Shown in pieces: positions 1 to 9,229 of a stretch of 64,000 bases of DNA. Source of the DNA: JAGMES01 sp023128035 (GTDB taxonomy: Bacteria; Bacillota; Halanaerobiia; DY22613); assembly GCA_030627905.1 (NCBI GenBank), contig DAOVRZ010000014.1, positions 4,463 to 68,462 on the forward strand, in the 5' to 3' direction. Every line of letters starts with the position of its first letter. Position 1 is the stretch's first letter. The notes beneath the pieces were generated by a model that was given only the letters and a program-made list of their open reading frames with translations, did not search any database and had not been told where the DNA came from. Position numbers and translations under genes: made by a program.

Positions 1-691
1 CAATCAATACCTGAATACCTTTTTCTCCAAGCAAATATAATTGATTTAATTCTTCCCTGGTAAATGGGGCTTCTTCTCCAGTTCCCTGAATTTCAATAAT
101 CTTACCATCCCCAGTCATTACAATATTCATGTCAACATGAGCATTAGAATCTTCTTTATAACAAAGATCAAGAAGAGGAGTACCATCTACGATACCTACG
201 CTGGTAGCAGCCAGAAAATTATAAATAGGGCTTTTTTTAATCCTTTTATTCTCCATCATCCAATTAATTGCATCTACCAATGCTACAAAAGCACCAGTAA
301 TTGAAGCCGTTCTTGTTCCTCCATCAGCCTGGATTACATCACAATCAAGAGTAACTGTATGTTCACCTAAGAGTTTCAAATCTACAACAGAGCGTAATGC
401 GCGTCCTATCAAACGCTGAATCTCCATTGTTCTGCCCCCAATTTTTCCACGAATAGACTCTCTAACGGTTCTTTGATGAGTAGCTCTAGGGAGCATGGAA
501 TACTCTGCAGTAATCCACCCCTGATTCTGCCCTCTAAGCCATGGTGGAACCCGCGTATCCACTGAGGCTGTACAAATCACTTTAGTGTTTCCTGTCTCAA
601 TTAGAACAGAACCCTCCGCATTTTTCGTATAATTCCTTGTAATACGTATCTCTCTCAATTGATCTAGCTTACGACCATCTAGACGTTCCAT
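1..691 (-). CDS. rph: Ribonuclease PH, 3' end outside the window
   Basis: The minus-strand frame starts at ATG 691 after an AAAGGAG site and stays open to base 1, giving about 230 residues. The family is usually near 240-255, so only the C-terminus is missing. The N-terminus reads MERLDGRKLDQLREIRITRN and is followed by conserved RNase PH segments such as ASVDTRVPPWLRG, IQRLIGRALRS and CDVIQADGGTRTASITGA. RNase PH is a phosphorolytic 3'-5' exoribonuclease that trims tRNA 3' ends in the cytoplasm. The next gene upstream ends 18 nt before this start, so the two are probably co-transcribed. Identification is by recognised family motifs. Confidence 0.95.
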   Translation of the reverse strand, partial: MERLDGRKLDQLREIRITRNYTKNAEGSVLIETGNTKVICTASVDTRVPPWLRGQNQGWITAEYSMLPRATHQRTVRESIRGKIGGRTMEIQRLIGRALRSVVDLKLLGEHTVTLDCDVIQADGGTRTASITGAFVALVDAINWMMENKRIKKSPIYNFLAATSVGIVDGTPLLDLCYKEDSNAHVDMNIVMTGDGKIIEIQGTGEEAPFTREELNQLYLLGEKGIQVLI

Positions 692-709
692 ATATCTAAC
701 TCCTTTCTA

Positions 710-1603
710 TTATTTACTGAACACAAATTGACTCTTTTGAGTTTTTGCACCCACCAGTCCAGCCAATAAAAAAAGTCGCTGGCGTGGATCATATTTAAAC
801 TCTTTTATTAAATGAAATCCTTTAATATCTCCAGTCTTACGCACATGAATACGAGGGCCAGTACAATTTAAATTATAATCCCCCAGCAAAATATGTTCTT
901 CATCTTTATAACAAACCAAAACATTTTTTTCGATATACTCCATAACTCGCTCTTCCACCTCATCTAAATTCAAAGGAGGAATTTCTTCAAATTCCAAAAC
1001 AAAACCGCTTTTCACATCAGCATGAAGAGGTCTATATTCCAAACCCAGCTCTTCCATAACCAAAGATGTCAAATCTTCTGCAGTATGTGACATCCGTCGC
1101 ATATCAATAGATTTAAAAACAATCTCAGATATTTCTTTGGCTGTCGGCCCAAAAACACTTGGCTTGGTCACAATAACTTCTTCACCAATACCTATTAATA
1201 GGTCAGGAGTAAACTTAAAATGTGTTTCTAATAAATCATAATGTTCCACAATCACCCTTCGTTTTTTCATAACTGCCGCTCTAACCGCTTCAGCTAACTC
1301 CCAAGGTTGAGAAAAAGCAGATTCAAAGCGCACATCAATATGATATGTATGACCCTGAAATTTACCTTCACGATAATCATCCAATACTGGTAATGGACGA
1401 ATATTAATGCCTTCATCATCATTTGTTAAAGTAAGACCTGGAAACATTCCTCGAATAAGAAGCGATTTTCCAGCACCTGCTTCACCTACAAAACCCACTA
1501 GATTATCATTTGGATCAAGATACCCCTGACTCAAATTTTTTCCCAAAACCAGAAGACGATCCTTCCCTCTAGGGGCAAAATATATTGAATGAGAAAATGT
1601 CAT
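710..1603 (-). CDS. P-loop protein, possibly of the 'alanine-tRNA synthetase second additional domain' family
   Basis: This 297-residue soluble protein has a clear Walker A motif, GEAGAGKS, at residues 40-47, preceded by a short beta-strand-rich segment. An HTYHIDVRFE stretch near residue 85 may be the metal-binding-type segment that gives rise to the family name. I recall this kind of protein from anaerobic Firmicutes under the label 'alanine-tRNA synthetase second additional domain-containing protein', but that is memory, not a search. No full synthetase or editing domain is visible. It sits directly upstream of rph and probably shares its transcript. Function unknown; nucleotide binding is likely. 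Confidence 0.6.
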   Translation of the reverse strand: MTFSHSIYFAPRGKDRLLVLGKNLSQGYLDPNDNLVGFVGEAGAGKSLLIRGMFPGLTLTNDDEGINIRPLPVLDDYREGKFQGHTYHIDVRFESAFSQPWELAEAVRAAVMKKRRVIVEHYDLLETHFKFTPDLLIGIGEEVIVTKPSVFGPTAKEISEIVFKSIDMRRMSHTAEDLTSLVMEELGLEYRPLHADVKSGFVLEFEEIPPLNLDEVEERVMEYIEKNVLVCYKDEEHILLGDYNLNCTGPRIHVRKTGDIKGFHLIKEFKYDPRQRLFLLAGLVGAKTQKSQFVFSK

Positions 1604-1746
1604 CTATATTTAACCCCCCCTCATAATACAACCTTTTCCAAACTCCTTTATCTTTATTCGCTAAATAAGGGCAACACCCTGCCTTAATAAAGAGAAAAAA
1701 TCAGGAGGAAGGTGTAAATTCGCAATTATAACTGAAAATAAAAATG

Positions 1747-1772
1747 AAAAATCCCCGAAATCGAGGATTTTC
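1747..1772 (-). terminator. Rho-independent terminator after the LolA-like gene
   Basis: On the minus strand a stem of AAATCCTCG pairs with CGGGGATTT around a short loop and is followed by a T-rich run. It lies 19 bases past the stop at 1791 and separates that gene from the rph pair. Confidence 0.7.
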
Positions 1773-1790
1773 AACAAAAAATATATTTTT

Positions 1791-3074
1791 CTAGGATCCA
1801 GGAATCTCCTCATATTCTGGTATTTTTATTCTCTGATAAATTCCCATTCGTTTGATAGTGTTAATGTTATAGACCAAAAGAGGAGTGGTATGTGCATCTA
1901 TAAATTGTCCTGTAACTACAAAATTAAACATAGACTCAATATTGGCATTATTCCAATATTCTTTACCGTAAACATTCATGATGAGATAACCTTCATTTTC
2001 ATTAAAACTAAAATTCTTAATAACCGTATCAAATTCTTTGCCACCCATGTCAAAAGCATTGATAAAAAAGTCATTACTTTGAACAGAAAATCTATAATTA
2101 TTGATAATGAAATTTTTTTCTAATGAAGGGCTTTGATATAGTGGTATAAAATCTTTTAACATTACTTCCTCTTGAAGCGGAAGTTCTTCATAACTATTTA
2201 AATCTATCTCTGTTTCTGTAAAACCAGTGACTACATATCCTAAGAAATCATAAGTTACATAAAAGTAGATTCTTCCTTCATACGGAACATCGAAAGCAAC
2301 AATTATAGGTGGAACAATATCAGATCTTATAGCCCTGTAAAACATCACAGGTATTTTCGTCAACCACGGAACGATAATCGTCGCAAATGGGCCATACTCC
2401 CATTGATTAGTGATAATATGCCTTTTAACTTGCTCTAATAAAGTCTTCACATAAACACCATACTGGGGTGAATCAGCATCTACTATCTCCTCAAATCGAG
2501 GCAAACTAGGAGCCTCCGGATATAAGTTAAAATCAGCAATAGCGTCTGGCGGTTTTTGTAAATCAAACACTTCGTCAGGAAGCGGTTCATCGATTGAATG
2601 ATAAATAAACTCATCAACAATCTGATTTCCTCGTTCCTCATTGACCCTCTTTAAAGGAAGATAAGTTTCAGAGTCATACCAGATTGTCAGAGTAAATAAT
2701 TTATAACCTTCAGCAAGTTTATCTCCAATTTGTACAGCTGACACAGGTAGCAAACCATCACTATCAAGAAATTTCTGAACATCTTCCTGTAGCTTATATA
2801 GGGCACTCTCTACTTCCATTGTCTGTTTAGTTCGATAAAAAATCCTTTTCCTAATATCATACTCAAGCCGTTTCTGACCAATACCATTAAATATTTTTGC
2901 ATGCCAAACCGTCTCAAGTTCAGGAGTCACTGAAGGAATTTCTGGTGGAGCTTTAAGTTTCACCTCATAAGCAATACCTTTTTCTTCGTCATAATAAACA
3001 TCATATGTAACTTCTAAATTAATCAAAGTTGCTGTCGTGGAAGTTGTTTTTAATGTATAATGAACAGATTTCAT
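1791..3074 (-). CDS. LolA-like hypothetical protein
   Basis: A 427-residue protein without a signal peptide or membrane segment. Residues about 125-180 contain LTIWYDSETYLPLKR, then DEPLPDEVFDLQKPP. This resembles the closing strands of LolA/MucB-type lipoprotein-sorting folds, where a conserved proline-lysine turn is followed by 'plpdelFdl.pP'. The second half is beta-rich and unrecognised. An AAGGAGGTG site lies 12 nt before the ATG, a slightly long spacing. Export is not obvious, so a cytoplasmic or sporulation-linked role cannot be excluded. I do not assign a function. Confidence 0.6.
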   Translation of the reverse strand: MKSVHYTLKTTSTTATLINLEVTYDVYYDEEKGIAYEVKLKAPPEIPSVTPELETVWHAKIFNGIGQKRLEYDIRKRIFYRTKQTMEVESALYKLQEDVQKFLDSDGLLPVSAVQIGDKLAEGYKLFTLTIWYDSETYLPLKRVNEERGNQIVDEFIYHSIDEPLPDEVFDLQKPPDAIADFNLYPEAPSLPRFEEIVDADSPQYGVYVKTLLEQVKRHIITNQWEYGPFATIIVPWLTKIPVMFYRAIRSDIVPPIIVAFDVPYEGRIYFYVTYDFLGYVVTGFTETEIDLNSYEELPLQEEVMLKDFIPLYQSPSLEKNFIINNYRFSVQSNDFFINAFDMGGKEFDTVIKNFSFNENEGYLIMNVYGKEYWNNANIESMFNFVVTGQFIDAHTTPLLVYNINTIKRMGIYQRIKIPEYEEIPGS

Positions 3075-3105
3075 CGAAAATCTTCACCTCCTTGATACAC
3101 ACCTA

Positions 3106-3489
3106 TTACCCATAAATTTTTGCCCGAATAAACACATGGTTTCCAACATATTGGAGAGGCGGTGTTTGAGAATAATGCCATCTACAAGGATTTTTCTTAT
3201 GGGCACAAAAATGTGTTTTTTTCCAGATAGGATCTTCTCCTTGTAAAGCTCGTGTTGCTGATTGTTTAGACTCTTGAAGCATAGGGGCTTTTGAACGATA
3301 TGGCGCCTGCCAGAAACGATTATTTGCATATGATTCAAACTGACCTGGGGCTTGAATTACTTGAAGAATAGTTAAACCTTCTTCTTTAGCCTGATTAATC
3401 ACAGATGCTCCAACAGCAACTTTTCCAGTCATAATTTCCGATTCTGCTTCAGCCCAGATGATCCTGGTTAAGATTTCTAAACTTGTCAT
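3106..3489 (-). CDS. SleB/CwlJ-type cell wall hydrolase
   Basis: A 127-residue protein covering little more than one Hydrolase_2 (SleB/CwlJ) domain. It shows the family pattern: LTRIIWAEAESE near residue 8 carries the catalytic-type glutamate, then VAVGASVINQ, then GQFESYANNRFW. It has no signal peptide or peptidoglycan-binding domain, so it resembles a CwlJ-type stand-alone catalytic unit. SleB/CwlJ enzymes cleave spore cortex peptidoglycan during germination, which fits the other sporulation genes in the window. The start follows AGGGGGG about 10 nt upstream. It is separated from the LolA-like gene by only 31 bases. Confidence 0.85.
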   Translation of the reverse strand: MTSLEILTRIIWAEAESEIMTGKVAVGASVINQAKEEGLTILQVIQAPGQFESYANNRFWQAPYRSKAPMLQESKQSATRALQGEDPIWKKTHFCAHKKNPCRWHYSQTPPLQYVGNHVFIRAKIYG

Positions 3490-3574
3490 AGGTCGAAATC
3501 CCCCCTCTCTCCTTATAGCAATATCTATATAATATTATGTGGGGAGGATTAAGAATGTGCTTATACTCATAAAT

Positions 3575-3615
3575 TAAAAACTACTATTCTCTCATATAGA
3601 AATAGTAGTTTTTTT
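3575..3615. terminator. Bidirectional hairpin at the IS200 remnant
   Basis: A 13-bp perfect inverted repeat (AAAAACTACTATT and its complement) with a 12-base loop and T-runs on both sides. It overlaps the end of the tnpB stub and may be the original right-end structure of the insertion sequence, or a terminator. Confidence 0.6.
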
Positions 3616-3685
3616 GAATTAATATCTCTTGGCTTTTATTTGGGTATAATCTAAACTTATATCCTTTTTCCACTATCTTTTTCAT
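3584..3685 (-). pseudogene. TnpB N-terminal stub
   Basis: Five bases after the tnpA stop, ATG 3685 opens a 33-codon frame whose first 25 residues, MKKIVEKGYKFRLYPNKSQE followed by ILIQK, are the standard beginning of IS605-family TnpB. The frame then runs into the hairpin at 3575-3615 and stops at 3584. TnpB is normally about 370-400 residues (RNA-guided nuclease), so more than 90% of it is missing. The rest was probably lost by internal deletion, leaving a tnpA-only element. Confidence 0.8.
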
Positions 3686-3690
3686 TTGAC

Positions 3691-4095
3691 TCACCTTGTT
3701 TTTTGTTTTTGACTATTAATATATTGTTCAATTTGTTCTCTAGTATTTTCACTAACTGTTGCAACAAAGTATGATGGATTCCATAAGTGTCCTTCCCAAA
3801 GTTCAGATTTTAATTGGGGAAATTCTTTAAAAAGCAATCTTGCTGTTGTTCCTTTCATAGATTTTAGCATATCAGGAATAAAGTGTTGCGGTGAACAATC
3901 TACCAAAAGATGAATATGATTTTTATCGCATTCCATCGTAACAATAGTAAAACCTTTATTTTCAGCTATTTGATATAACATTTCTTTTAATCTCTTTTCT
4001 ATAGCACCAATTAAAACCTTATACCTGTATTTTACACACCAAACTATATGATACTGAATTGAGTAGACATAGCCACGACCTTTATGTAAATTCAT
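3691..4095 (-). CDS. tnpA: IS200/IS605-family transposase TnpA
   Basis: A 134-residue Y1-HUH single-strand transposase. The HUH motif is visible as KNHIHLLVD and the catalytic tyrosine as EQIEQYINSQ near the C-terminus. The YSIQYHIVWCVKYR start is typical. I place the start at ATG 4095, seven bases after AGGAGGG. A longer reading to 4140 lacks a good ribosome site and would begin in a promoter-like TGTTATAAT. TnpA cuts and joins ssDNA at hairpin ends. Length and motifs are intact, so it may still be active. Confidence 0.92.
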   Translation of the reverse strand: MNLHKGRGYVYSIQYHIVWCVKYRYKVLIGAIEKRLKEMLYQIAENKGFTIVTMECDKNHIHLLVDCSPQHFIPDMLKSMKGTTARLLFKEFPQLKSELWEGHLWNPSYFVATVSENTREQIEQYINSQKQKTR

Positions 4096-4188
4096 AATAT
4101 CCCTCCTATGCGTATTATAACATATGTAAAGAATTACCATCCTATCTCATCACTGAAGTAACGAGTGTGCAGACGGTAATTTATCAAT

Positions 4189-5067
4189 TTAAATATGAAA
4201 CTTTTTTTGCAGCCATACTTGAAGATTAACTTTTTTATATAATATAAAGAATGTCGCTGCTATAGGTATATTAGCCACCAAAACTATCAAAGACCATCCA
4301 GAAATAATTGAATGTGCTAAATAAAGATTAACAATCATTTCTATTAATACACTTTCAAGGCCAATCGCAATAAAAATAGTTCCTGTTATTGCAAGCCCTT
4401 TTAAAACTGAAAAATAAGCCAAAATTGCAATTACGAGAGGTATAATCGTCAACACAAACACTATTGGTAAACCCAAAGACAAAAACCACGGTCCAGATTC
4501 AGTATAAAATTCGATAAAATACAAATACAATGCAATAGCCAGTCCATCAATTAAGATTATTTTAATCGCACCCAGTTTCTTTACTATAAAAGGTAATACA
4601 AAACATATCCATGCTAATCCAATTCCAAAAACAAAATACCAAGCCCAGGTAACTGCATCAGTATAACAATCAAGAAGTAGTAGAAAAATTAATACTGCGA
4701 CAGTATCTATAGTAACAATTCCTAATGGATTATTTTTTATAACAAACAATGGTAACATGGTAAAAATTCCAAATAATAATACAGAAATAATTGGATAGAA
4801 TGACCAAGTAATTCCTTTAGAAATCAACAAATCAAGTACTAATGTTATAAATATAGGTATCGACAAAAAACTTGAATAAATGATTCCTCCCATAATATTT
4901 GGTTCTTTATCTTTCTTAACTTGTTTTTTTATTTTTTTATACAATGGAAATAATAACTCATTTGCAGAATTATTTTCTTCAGCTGGATTAATAACTTCTA
5001 CATTACAAAGTGGACAATTTTTTTCGGTTTTTGCTAGTTCTACACCACAGTTAACACAATATGACAT
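4189..5067 (-). CDS. Zinc-ribbon membrane protein, DUF6320-like
   Basis: A 292-residue protein starting at ATG 5067 behind AGGAGGAAG. The first 25 residues form a zinc ribbon with paired cysteines (C4, C7, C18, C21: YCVNCG and NCPLCN). A charged linker of about 40 residues follows, then eight or more hydrophobic segments up to the C-terminus. This layout matches the DUF6320 group as I remember it. No enzymatic motif is seen. It stands alone between the IS200 remnant and another membrane protein. Confidence 0.7.
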   Translation of the reverse strand: MSYCVNCGVELAKTEKNCPLCNVEVINPAEENNSANELLFPLYKKIKKQVKKDKEPNIMGGIIYSSFLSIPIFITLVLDLLISKGITWSFYPIISVLLFGIFTMLPLFVIKNNPLGIVTIDTVAVLIFLLLLDCYTDAVTWAWYFVFGIGLAWICFVLPFIVKKLGAIKIILIDGLAIALYLYFIEFYTESGPWFLSLGLPIVFVLTIIPLVIAILAYFSVLKGLAITGTIFIAIGLESVLIEMIVNLYLAHSIISGWSLIVLVANIPIAATFFILYKKVNLQVWLQKKFHI

Positions 5068-5194
5068 AATTCTTCCTCCTGTTTTAGAATAATTCCAATC
5101 TCTGTTATTATATTGTAGCATACTAAATTATATATTGGAAGATAACTTTAAAACTTATTTCTTCATTTCGAAATTACTCGACAGAAAATGTAAA

Positions 5195-5223
5195 GTGTCT
5201 CATCTTAGTTAAAGACGAGACAC
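5195..5223 (-). terminator. Terminator-like hairpin
   Basis: GTGTCTC and its complement GAGACAC flank an almost paired inner segment. It lies 8 bases beyond the stop at 5232 and is followed on the minus strand by a T-rich stretch. Confidence 0.6.
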
Positions 5224-5231
5224 CAATATTA

Positions 5232-5864
5232 CTATATCCAATTTAAAATCACACCGAAAATAATGATCGCCAAAATGTCTATAGAAAATATAATTCCAAC
5301 AGTTATAACTTTTTTCTGAATCGTTTCCATATCATGCACCCAATAGCACACAACTAAGAATGGCAAATATCCGATCAAGAATAATATAAACGGAAAACTG
5401 GGCTTCCACCATGAATATTCCCAAGTAAGCATACCAATACGATTCAATAATATTTCTACTAACATAAATAAGATCGAATTAACAATAGCTAAAAACCATC
5501 TATTTGGAATACCGAGTATTTTTAATTTCTTATCTTTCGGCAACATTTTAGCAAAGGCAACACCTGCGACTAAGAACATTAGTGTTATTTCGATATTTAA
5601 CCCAATCAAAATCAAGTAAGCTGTTTTTGATGGTGCTCCCCATACAGGTGCATATTGAGTGAAATGAAAAACTAATGCGTTCCAGATTTCATTAAACCAA
5701 TCCATCCCCCAAAAAGCTAAACCAGCAAAAATAATATTCCAATTCCTTTTTTCAACTTCAGTGGCATAGACATAAATTACTAATATAAAAATAGGAATAA
5801 TATACCATTGGAAGTTTGATGGGTCTCTCAGAATAGATAATGCCTGTCTTGCAGAATCAGTCAT
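5232..5864 (-). CDS. Multi-pass membrane protein of unknown function
   Basis: A 210-residue protein with about six hydrophobic segments (first WYIIPIFILVIYVYA, last SIDILAIIIFGVILNWI). It has conserved-looking acidic and aromatic residues within membrane segments (WGMDWFNEIWNALVFHF). I do not recognise the family. It has its own terminator and is followed by a gap before the glutamate mutase operon, so it is probably a single-gene unit. Confidence 0.6.
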   Translation of the reverse strand: MTDSARQALSILRDPSNFQWYIIPIFILVIYVYATEVEKRNWNIIFAGLAFWGMDWFNEIWNALVFHFTQYAPVWGAPSKTAYLILIGLNIEITLMFLVAGVAFAKMLPKDKKLKILGIPNRWFLAIVNSILFMLVEILLNRIGMLTWEYSWWKPSFPFILFLIGYLPFLVVCYWVHDMETIQKKVITVGIIFSIDILAIIIFGVILNWI

Positions 5865-6034
5865 ACTATCCCCCTAAAATAAGTTTTTAAAAACTTGATA
5901 AAACTCTAACACACACCCTCCTATTAGATATATTCAATAATATTAATCAATTTCCTTTTTTTATTCATTGTTTTAACCTATACCTTGCATACCACTTGAA
6001 CAAATCTACCAAACCACTTAAACCCACTCTCAAT

Positions 6035-6068
6035 AAAAAACCGCCACATCCCACTTAGGACATGACGG
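6035..6068 (-). terminator. Terminator of the glutamate mutase operon
   Basis: On the minus strand CCGTCATGTCC pairs with GGGATGTGGCGG (some G-U pairs) and is followed by six T. It begins 14 bases after the DUF4387 stop and marks the end of the operon that starts with the GntR gene. Confidence 0.85.
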
Positions 6069-6081
6069 CCTTCTCACAAAC

Positions 6082-6408
6082 TTATTCCTCCCAAGGAATC
6101 TCTATACTCAACAATGGTCCATGCTGCTGCGCACCATAAACATCACTCTCACCTATCGCTCCTGAAGAGCGAGGACGCACAATCGTCGCTTTAATCGCTC
6201 TAGCTGGATCATAAGTGATCACTGAGAGTACTTTTTCTACTGGAACATCATACAGTTTTGCGATCAACTCAGTATTAATCACCCCAGATTCTTTTACTTT
6301 CTGGTAGATTTCATCACTTTTAAAGATAAAATCAAATGTCAACTGAAACGGGCCAGCGTTCTTGCTCCGAATCACAGCAGCAAGTTCAGTAATTTTTCGC
6401 ATTGTCAT
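6082..6408 (-). CDS. DUF4387 family protein
   Basis: A 108-residue protein beginning MTMRKITELAAVIRSKNAGP, typical of DUF4387. I chose ATG 6408 because AGGGGGG lies seven bases upstream and because it removes an overlap with the preceding AtuA-like gene. DUF4387 genes usually follow DUF1446/AtuA genes and the pair is often found with carbon-catabolic genes; here it closes the glutamate mutase operon. The biochemical role is not established. A subunit or partner of the AtuA-like protein is the natural inference. Confidence 0.85.
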   Translation of the reverse strand: MTMRKITELAAVIRSKNAGPFQLTFDFIFKSDEIYQKVKESGVINTELIAKLYDVPVEKVLSVITYDPARAIKATIVRPRSSGAIGESDVYGAQQHGPLLSIEIPWEE

Positions 6409-6421
6409 ATCATTACCCCCC

Positions 6422-7783
6422 TTAATATTCTTCATAGTGGATTGAGCAAAGCTCTAATGGATCATCCACTACAAGAAGGTAATTTAAACAAAACTCATAA
6501 ACTTCTCCAGCCTTCAAATCTGACGGTGAGTAAGGGAATGCTAGGTTCCCTGCTGTCGCTACTCGTCCAGGATAACCGTAATGCAACATAGTAGAACGGG
6601 CAAAAGAACAGATAGTATTAGCCAAATCCTGTGTCTTTGCCACTACTTCAATAACGATTCCTAACTCATGACTAGTAACTTCTTTTACTGGCTCAAGATC
6701 ACCCATCACACCATTTTTTCCATAAATTTTAAAAATCAAGGAATAATCTTTCGGATCAATATCATCAAAATTGTTCTTCACTGTCTCCCGTACTGCCTCA
6801 ATAATCTCATCAATTTGACGAATCATGATCGGATCACGGGTTCCAGCAATAGAAAGAGTCCGATAACCGACTAAGCGAGCCGCTTCTAACTTAATCGTAT
6901 ATTGATCACCTTCAACGAATTTACTACCAGTCACCTTAACTGTTTTCTCATCTAATTGTTCAAAGTTACACTCACTTAAATCAATGATTCCACCTGGTCC
7001 ATGGAGTTTAAAAGGATTATTCTTCTCATAAAGAGTATGAGCAGCAACTGAAATCGTCGTACATCTTCTCTTTGGATTCAGTGGTTGTAGATTAAAATAA
7101 TCTCTCCCCAAAATTCCAAACATACAATCACTACCACTACCTGGATCAGAAGCAATAGCTGCACATTCTAAAATTTTACCCATATGCATCGCTAATCCTT
7201 TATCAAATCCTTTGATAATTGCAAGGCCTGCAAAGGCTGTGGGGTCATAAACACGACCTGCAATAACTACATCAGCACCACCTTGTAACGCTTCAACAAT
7301 CGGCTCAACTCCCATCTGACCGACAATCCTTTGAGCTTCATCCAATTCAGCCAGATAGTTATCTTCATCGTGTTCTAAAGGTAAGACTTTGCCACGCTCA
7401 TAATACCCGCGTAACGTATCCTTATCAATCTCACTATTGATGTAGGCTAGTTTCAAGTGCAAGTCCTCTTCCTCAATAATCTCCCGTACAATTTCTAAAC
7501 ACCAATTCAAGTGTGCATCTGCTCCAGAACCTCCACCTGTACCAACTACCACCGGAACTTTTCGTTCCACACCTGCTTTCAACATAAATTTCAAATCACG
7601 CTTAACCGCAGTCCGATCAGTAAAAGATTTTCCTGCTCCCAAATAATATGGGCCAGGGTCTGTTGAACCTGCATCAACAGCAATCAGATCAGGATTTAAA
7701 TCTAAACCTCTTTCAAAAGATTCTACAGGAAATCCATATCCCAAAATCGCTGTTGCTGATAACACACGAATCTCATCATTCAT
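6422..7783 (-). CDS. AtuA-like (DUF1446) protein
   Basis: A 453-residue protein starting at ATG 7783, preceded by GGGAGG. It shows the DUF1446/AtuA N-terminal pattern: VLSATAILGYGFPVESFERG, then DLIAVDAGSTDPGPYYLG and VVVGTGGGSGAD. AtuA was named for acyclic terpene use in Pseudomonas, but its chemistry is unclear. Related proteins occur in glutamate mutase operons. The gene follows methylaspartate ammonia-lyase and precedes DUF4387. No mesaconase or citramalate lyase gene is visible in the operon, so a role in handling mesaconate or a later intermediate is a reasonable but unproven inference. Confidence 0.85.
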   Translation of the reverse strand: MNDEIRVLSATAILGYGFPVESFERGLDLNPDLIAVDAGSTDPGPYYLGAGKSFTDRTAVKRDLKFMLKAGVERKVPVVVGTGGGSGADAHLNWCLEIVREIIEEEDLHLKLAYINSEIDKDTLRGYYERGKVLPLEHDEDNYLAELDEAQRIVGQMGVEPIVEALQGGADVVIAGRVYDPTAFAGLAIIKGFDKGLAMHMGKILECAAIASDPGSGSDCMFGILGRDYFNLQPLNPKRRCTTISVAAHTLYEKNNPFKLHGPGGIIDLSECNFEQLDEKTVKVTGSKFVEGDQYTIKLEAARLVGYRTLSIAGTRDPIMIRQIDEIIEAVRETVKNNFDDIDPKDYSLIFKIYGKNGVMGDLEPVKEVTSHELGIVIEVVAKTQDLANTICSFARSTMLHYGYPGRVATAGNLAFPYSPSDLKAGEVYEFCLNYLLVVDDPLELCSIHYEEY

Positions 7784-7959
7784 TTTCCTACACCTCCCGA
7801 TCAAATTAATCAAATCTCATATGTTACACCAACGCATGAGTAAAATTTCCACGGATTAGATCATTACAATGATCAAGATGAAGATGGAAAATAAATACCC
7901 TGAACACGCTGATCCAATACCAGGAAACGGAGAATTATTTCCCAGAATGGTTAGTTTCA

Positions 7960-9210
7960 TTAGAGTAACCCTGCCTTCCGTGCTTTCATCAGAGTAATAA
8001 CTCGTTTCATTTCATTATTAACAATCATTATACCCTCATCCACACCCATACCAGGCTTTGCTAAAATCTGAGTTGGTTGAGTTGCAATAGCAATATTAGT
8101 ACAAATCTGAGAAGAACGATCAGTCTCATTACAGGTACCACCTTCATATGCCCCAACACCGCGTTCTTTACAATAAAGAATCGCTTCAATAATATTGTTG
8201 ATACCACCTAAGTCTGGTGTCTTAATCTGCACCATATGACATGCGCCTTCATCAACAAAAAGCTTTATATCTTCAAAAGTATTACACCATTCATCGGCTA
8301 CTAACTCTACTTTCACATCTCTTTCTTCACATGCTACAACCAATTTTTTCATTTCAGCTATCTGATCAGCACGACTTCCAGCGTCCATTGGACCTTCAAT
8401 TCTTAAAGTAAACGGTTTAGCAGCCTCTTCCAAAGTCTTCAAATATTCTGCCATAACATCAGGATCATCATTAAAAGCAAGACCAATTGTTCCATAAACA
8501 TCAATATGCAAAACTGGTTTATAGTTTTCATCACCTAATTTAATAATCCGATCTCTCAACCAGCCCACATATTCTCTCAATTTCTCTCCTTTAGTTCCTA
8601 GCTTTGTCTTTACATTATTTATTAAACCATGTGGTAACACATCTGATCTTTTGATAATTGCTTTATCAGCATTCAAATATCTATCATCACCAGTCTGAGT
8701 AAATATTGGTACTGGTTTAACTTCTAAATCAAGACCATATTCCTCTGCTACAACTTCTGCCATTGTAATTTTTTTTGCCCGAGCAACAGCATCCAAAATT
8801 GCCTGGGTTACACCATAACGGATGGCAGTATGAACACGTTTTTCATCAATTAGCATCTGATCTATTTCTTCTGCTAATTCTTTAAAACTACCCAACTCTC
8901 TTCCTTCCAATACTGGAGCGATATATTTCTCAATCCGTGGAATAAAATCTTCCGCTAAAAAGAGAGGATCACGTCCACCTGTACCTGAATATTGCACTGC
9001 TGCACAATCTCCATATGCTACCTGACCATCTTCTAAAACTAACATAACAGAAATTGCTTCCCCTCTCTGACGTACTGCTGAGAATCCAGGAGTCATTGGC
9101 TCTCCAAGATAAGCAAATCCATCATCAACCGCATCATTCTTAATCGCTTTCTGATCATCAAAATAGAATCCCGTCAAACCTGGTGACGCAAGTACTTTTT
9201 TAATTTTCAT
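7960..9210 (-). CDS. mal: Methylaspartate ammonia-lyase
   Basis: A 416-residue enzyme of the enolase superfamily that converts (2S,3S)-3-methylaspartate to mesaconate and ammonia. All active-site features can be placed by count from ATG 9210. The acid/base histidine is in LPHGLINNV (H194). The Mg2+ ligands are in LHIDVYG (D237), RIEGPMD (E272) and VADEWCN (D306). The catalytic lysine is in VQIKTPDLGG (K330). These agree within one residue with the clostridial enzyme. The ATG is preceded by GTGGGGATTAAG; an in-frame GTG four codons earlier is a weaker alternative. The gene follows mutE after a repeat-rich gap. Confidence 0.97.
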   Translation of the reverse strand: MKIKKVLASPGLTGFYFDDQKAIKNDAVDDGFAYLGEPMTPGFSAVRQRGEAISVMLVLEDGQVAYGDCAAVQYSGTGGRDPLFLAEDFIPRIEKYIAPVLEGRELGSFKELAEEIDQMLIDEKRVHTAIRYGVTQAILDAVARAKKITMAEVVAEEYGLDLEVKPVPIFTQTGDDRYLNADKAIIKRSDVLPHGLINNVKTKLGTKGEKLREYVGWLRDRIIKLGDENYKPVLHIDVYGTIGLAFNDDPDVMAEYLKTLEEAAKPFTLRIEGPMDAGSRADQIAEMKKLVVACEERDVKVELVADEWCNTFEDIKLFVDEGACHMVQIKTPDLGGINNIIEAILYCKERGVGAYEGGTCNETDRSSQICTNIAIATQPTQILAKPGMGVDEGIMIVNNEMKRVITLMKARKAGLL

Positions 9211-9229
9211 CTTAATCCCCACTTTCTAG

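Noticed and set aside
1890..2123. 77-codon plus-strand ORF
   Set aside because: Lies wholly opposite the LolA-like gene, has no ribosome site, and its composition matches an antisense shadow.
3084..3338. 84-codon minus-strand ORF
   Set aside because: Overlaps the SleB-type gene in another frame and shows no family features.
9211..9222. Upstream GTG start for methylaspartate ammonia-lyase
   Set aside because: It would use up the GTGGGG ribosome site, and the residue numbering of the active site fits ATG 9210.
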